Positions 6,344 to 7,571 of a DNA stretch of 7,571 nucleotides are shown in pieces (within the stretch, counting starts at the first letter, position 1; each line of letters opens with the position of its first letter). Made by a program: the position numbers and the translations under genes. Below the pieces are notes generated by a model. That model was not told the DNA's origin. It made no database searches and was given only the letters and a program-made list of their open reading frames with translations. The stretch comes from Pseudomonadota bacterium (GTDB taxonomy: Bacteria > Pseudomonadota > Alphaproteobacteria > Rhizobiales > Xanthobacteraceae): positions 1 through 7,571 of the forward strand of contig JAEYTQ010000477.1 of NCBI GenBank assembly GCA_023433965.1, written 5' to 3'.

Positions 6344-7204
6344 CTACCGACTCTCGATCAGCCGGTCGCTGACCAGCCGCACGGCGCCGCGCTTCCATGA
6401 ATAGTCCGCGCCCATGCGCAGGCCGCTGTCGCCGCGCGCCAGCACCGCGCCGGTCCTTGCATCGCGCAGCTGGAAGCCGAGCGTGTATTCGGTGCGGCTG
6501 ACGCGCCGTACCACACCGATCAGCGACTGATCCGCGCCGAGCTTCTGCGCGATCGGGGCTTCGCAGCCGCCGCAATCCCGCAAGGCGCCCGCCGTCGCCG
6601 CCTCGCCGCCGATATCGACGATCCGGTAACGGCCGGACTGGCCGAGCGCCTCGCGCACACTGCCGGTAACCTCGGCCAAATGTGATGCATCTGACGCTGC
6701 CGATGCGCCCGCCGAGGCGGCGGTCGTATCCTCGAGCTCGAAATCGAATACGGCGAGCGCAATCGGCGCGGGCGTCGCGAGCGCAGCCAGGATCTCGCGG
6801 GACAGGAAGATCTCGGCGCGCTCCCATGCTTGATCATTGTCGCCGCGGAAGGAGTAGAGCTTGTCCATCAGCAGCGTCTTGGCGCCGACGTCGATCACGG
6901 CGACCTTGGCCCATTGCACCAGCGTGCTCGTCTTCTGGATGCCGCCGATGACCTTGAACGCCGCACCGTCCTGGGCGGATGGAACCAGCCGATAGCGCGG
7001 GTCCGCACCAATGTCCCTTCGAAGTGCAGCCATGAACGCCGCCAGCCGCCGCGCGTGCGCGGCGACCTGGTCGGTCGGCTCGCCCGACGTGTCGGTGTAG
7101 CTGAAATCGTCCATGGCAACGCCAACAGGGCCCCCGGCAACGACCGGCGAACAAGAGAGGACGAACAGCAGACAGGCGGAGAGAAGCAGCCGGAGGCGGT
7201 GCAT
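6344..7204 (-). CDS. Exported protein with two tandem DUF2380/DUF3280-like domains
   Basis: Product is 286 residues from ATG 7204. It has an N-terminal export signal: H2-R-L-R5, a hydrophobic core at 6-17, then V-V-A-G-G at 21-25 as a probable signal peptidase I site. C18 after V-L-S could instead be a weak lipobox. The mature part holds two related units. Unit 1 (27-139) opens with D-D-F-x3-D-T-S and closes with S-F-R-G-D-N-D-Q-A-W-E-R. Unit 2 (147-284) opens with F-D-F-E-L-E-D-T-T and closes with G-L-R-M-G-A-D-Y-S-W-K-R. Only unit 2 has the C211-G-G-C214 motif and a following L-G-A-D. From memory these patterns match DUF2380/DUF3280, a periplasmic family of unknown role common in Bradyrhizobium. 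An in-frame ATG at 7261 would add 19 residues before the signal peptide and is less likely. It is divergent from a probable sensor gene. Confidence 0.82.
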   Translation of the reverse strand: MHRLRLLLSACLLFVLSCSPVVAGGPVGVAMDDFSYTDTSGEPTDQVAAHARRLAAFMAALRRDIGADPRYRLVPSAQDGAAFKVIGGIQKTSTLVQWAKVAVIDVGAKTLLMDKLYSFRGDNDQAWERAEIFLSREILAALATPAPIALAVFDFELEDTTAASAGASAASDASHLAEVTGSVREALGQSGRYRIVDIGGEAATAGALRDCGGCEAPIAQKLGADQSLIGVVRRVSRTEYTLGFQLRDARTGAVLARGDSGLRMGADYSWKRGAVRLVSDRLIESR

Positions 7205-7317
7205 GAACGAATCTCGCGGAACGGAGCGGCCCGGCAACTCTGGCGGCCCGACAGCGGCCATGCAGCTGCGATCATCCCGCCGAATACCGGGAAATTTTCA
7301 CGACGTTGCACCGCGGC

Positions 7318-7368
7318 AATGCGGGAACGCTTCCCGCTCCATGCGTTCTGCCCTTTAATGCGGGAGCG
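7318..7368. repeat. Inverted and direct repeats in divergent spacer, possible operator
   Basis: GCGGGAA (7321-7327) and TTCCCGC (7331-7337) form a perfect 7-base inverted repeat with a 3-base gap. The sequence AATGCGGGAACG (7318-7329) recurs as AATGCGGGAGCG (7357-7368), 11 of 12 matching, 39 bases apart. The arrangement flanks and overlaps the promoter candidate at 7331-7359. Binding by a regulator is inference. Confidence 0.4.
7331..7359 (+). promoter_or_regulatory. Promoter candidate for the sensor gene
   Basis: TTTAAT at 7354-7359 matches the -10 box at five of six positions. TTCCCG at 7331-7336 stands at the -35 place with a 17-base spacer but matches poorly. Transcription would begin near 7366, about 32 bases before ATG 7398. 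A weak -35 overlapping a dyad would suit an activator-dependent promoter. Confidence 0.3.
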
Positions 7369-7397
7369 ACAACCCCGTTCGCACCAGGTGCCCACCG

Positions 7398-7571
7398 ATG
7401 TGGAATCGCCCGAGATTCGATCTCAAGGTCCGTCTGACGCTGCGCGTGGCCGCAATCTTGGCCGCCTGCATCGCCGCGATCTCCGCCTATTTCCTCGTAT
7501 CGGCCGACCGTGCTGCGCATGCGCGCATCGACGGTATCGCCGCCATCGTGGCGAAATCGCTGGAGCTGCAA
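7398..7571 (+). CDS. Membrane-anchored protein N-terminus, probably a sensor histidine kinase (partial)
   Basis: 58 codons run from ATG 7398 to the right edge without a stop. The product has a basic start (R4, R6, K10, R12, R16), a hydrophobic segment at about 17-36, and then an alternating charged and alanine-rich helix (D37-R38, R43-I-D45, K53). This is the usual opening of a two-helix membrane sensor whose periplasmic domain follows the first span. From memory it resembles the N-termini of Bradyrhizobium sensor kinases of the LapD/MoxY-like type, but no kinase motif lies in the window, so the kinase call is a guess from family resemblance and context. A weak AGGTG stands 8 bases upstream. 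The gene is divergent from the exported two-domain protein, 193 bases away, and the shared spacer holds repeats that could coordinate the two. Confidence 0.6.
   Translation, partial: MWNRPRFDLKVRLTLRVAAILAACIAAISAYFLVSADRAAHARIDGIAAIVAKSLELQ

Noticed and set aside
7289..7310. Sigma-54 promoter resemblance (TTTCAC then TTGCA)
   Set aside because: The invariant GG of the -24 element is TT here and the spacing is one base short.

Overview
The window looks like a chromosomal stretch of a GC-rich alphaproteobacterium, most likely Bradyrhizobium or a close relative. This rests on the base composition, the near absence of TTA, CTA and TCA codons in the genes, and the protein families present. It comes from recognition, not a database search. 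There are no RNA genes, insertion sequences, CRISPR arrays or phage genes.

Layout from left to right. (1) Positions 1-521, minus strand: the N-terminal part of a zinc-ribbon protein of the putative zinc-binding metallopeptidase type. It starts at TTG behind a near-perfect ribosome binding site and runs off the left edge. (2) A 234-base divergent spacer with a 17-base dyad at 599-615. (3) 756-3221, plus: a soluble hybrid histidine kinase with three PAS domains, HisKA, HATPase and a C-terminal receiver. (4) 3336-4610 and 4636-5886, plus: a two-gene transport unit, an MFS permease followed 25 bases later by an ArsB-family carrier whose real start is GTG 4636. A hairpin covers the carrier's stop codon. 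(5) 6015-6251, plus: a 78-residue single-span membrane protein with its own ribosome binding site and an extended -10 promoter candidate. (6) 6344-7204, minus: an exported protein made of two diverged copies of one domain (DUF2380/DUF3280-like). (7) A 193-base divergent spacer with a 7-3-7 inverted repeat and a direct repeat around a promoter candidate. (8) 7398-7571, plus: the N-terminus of a membrane-anchored protein, probably a sensor kinase, cut by the right edge.

Functionally this is a set of small neighbouring units, not one system. The hybrid kinase has no partner regulator here. The MFS and ArsB-like genes form one likely operon for efflux, possibly of arsenite or antimonite, although arsR, arsC and arsH are absent. 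The exported duplicated-domain protein and the membrane sensor are divergently transcribed and may belong to one sensing circuit. I see no strong case for an undescribed multi-gene system. The points most worth checking are the internal domain duplication, the repeats between it and the sensor gene, and the isolated MFS-ArsB pair.
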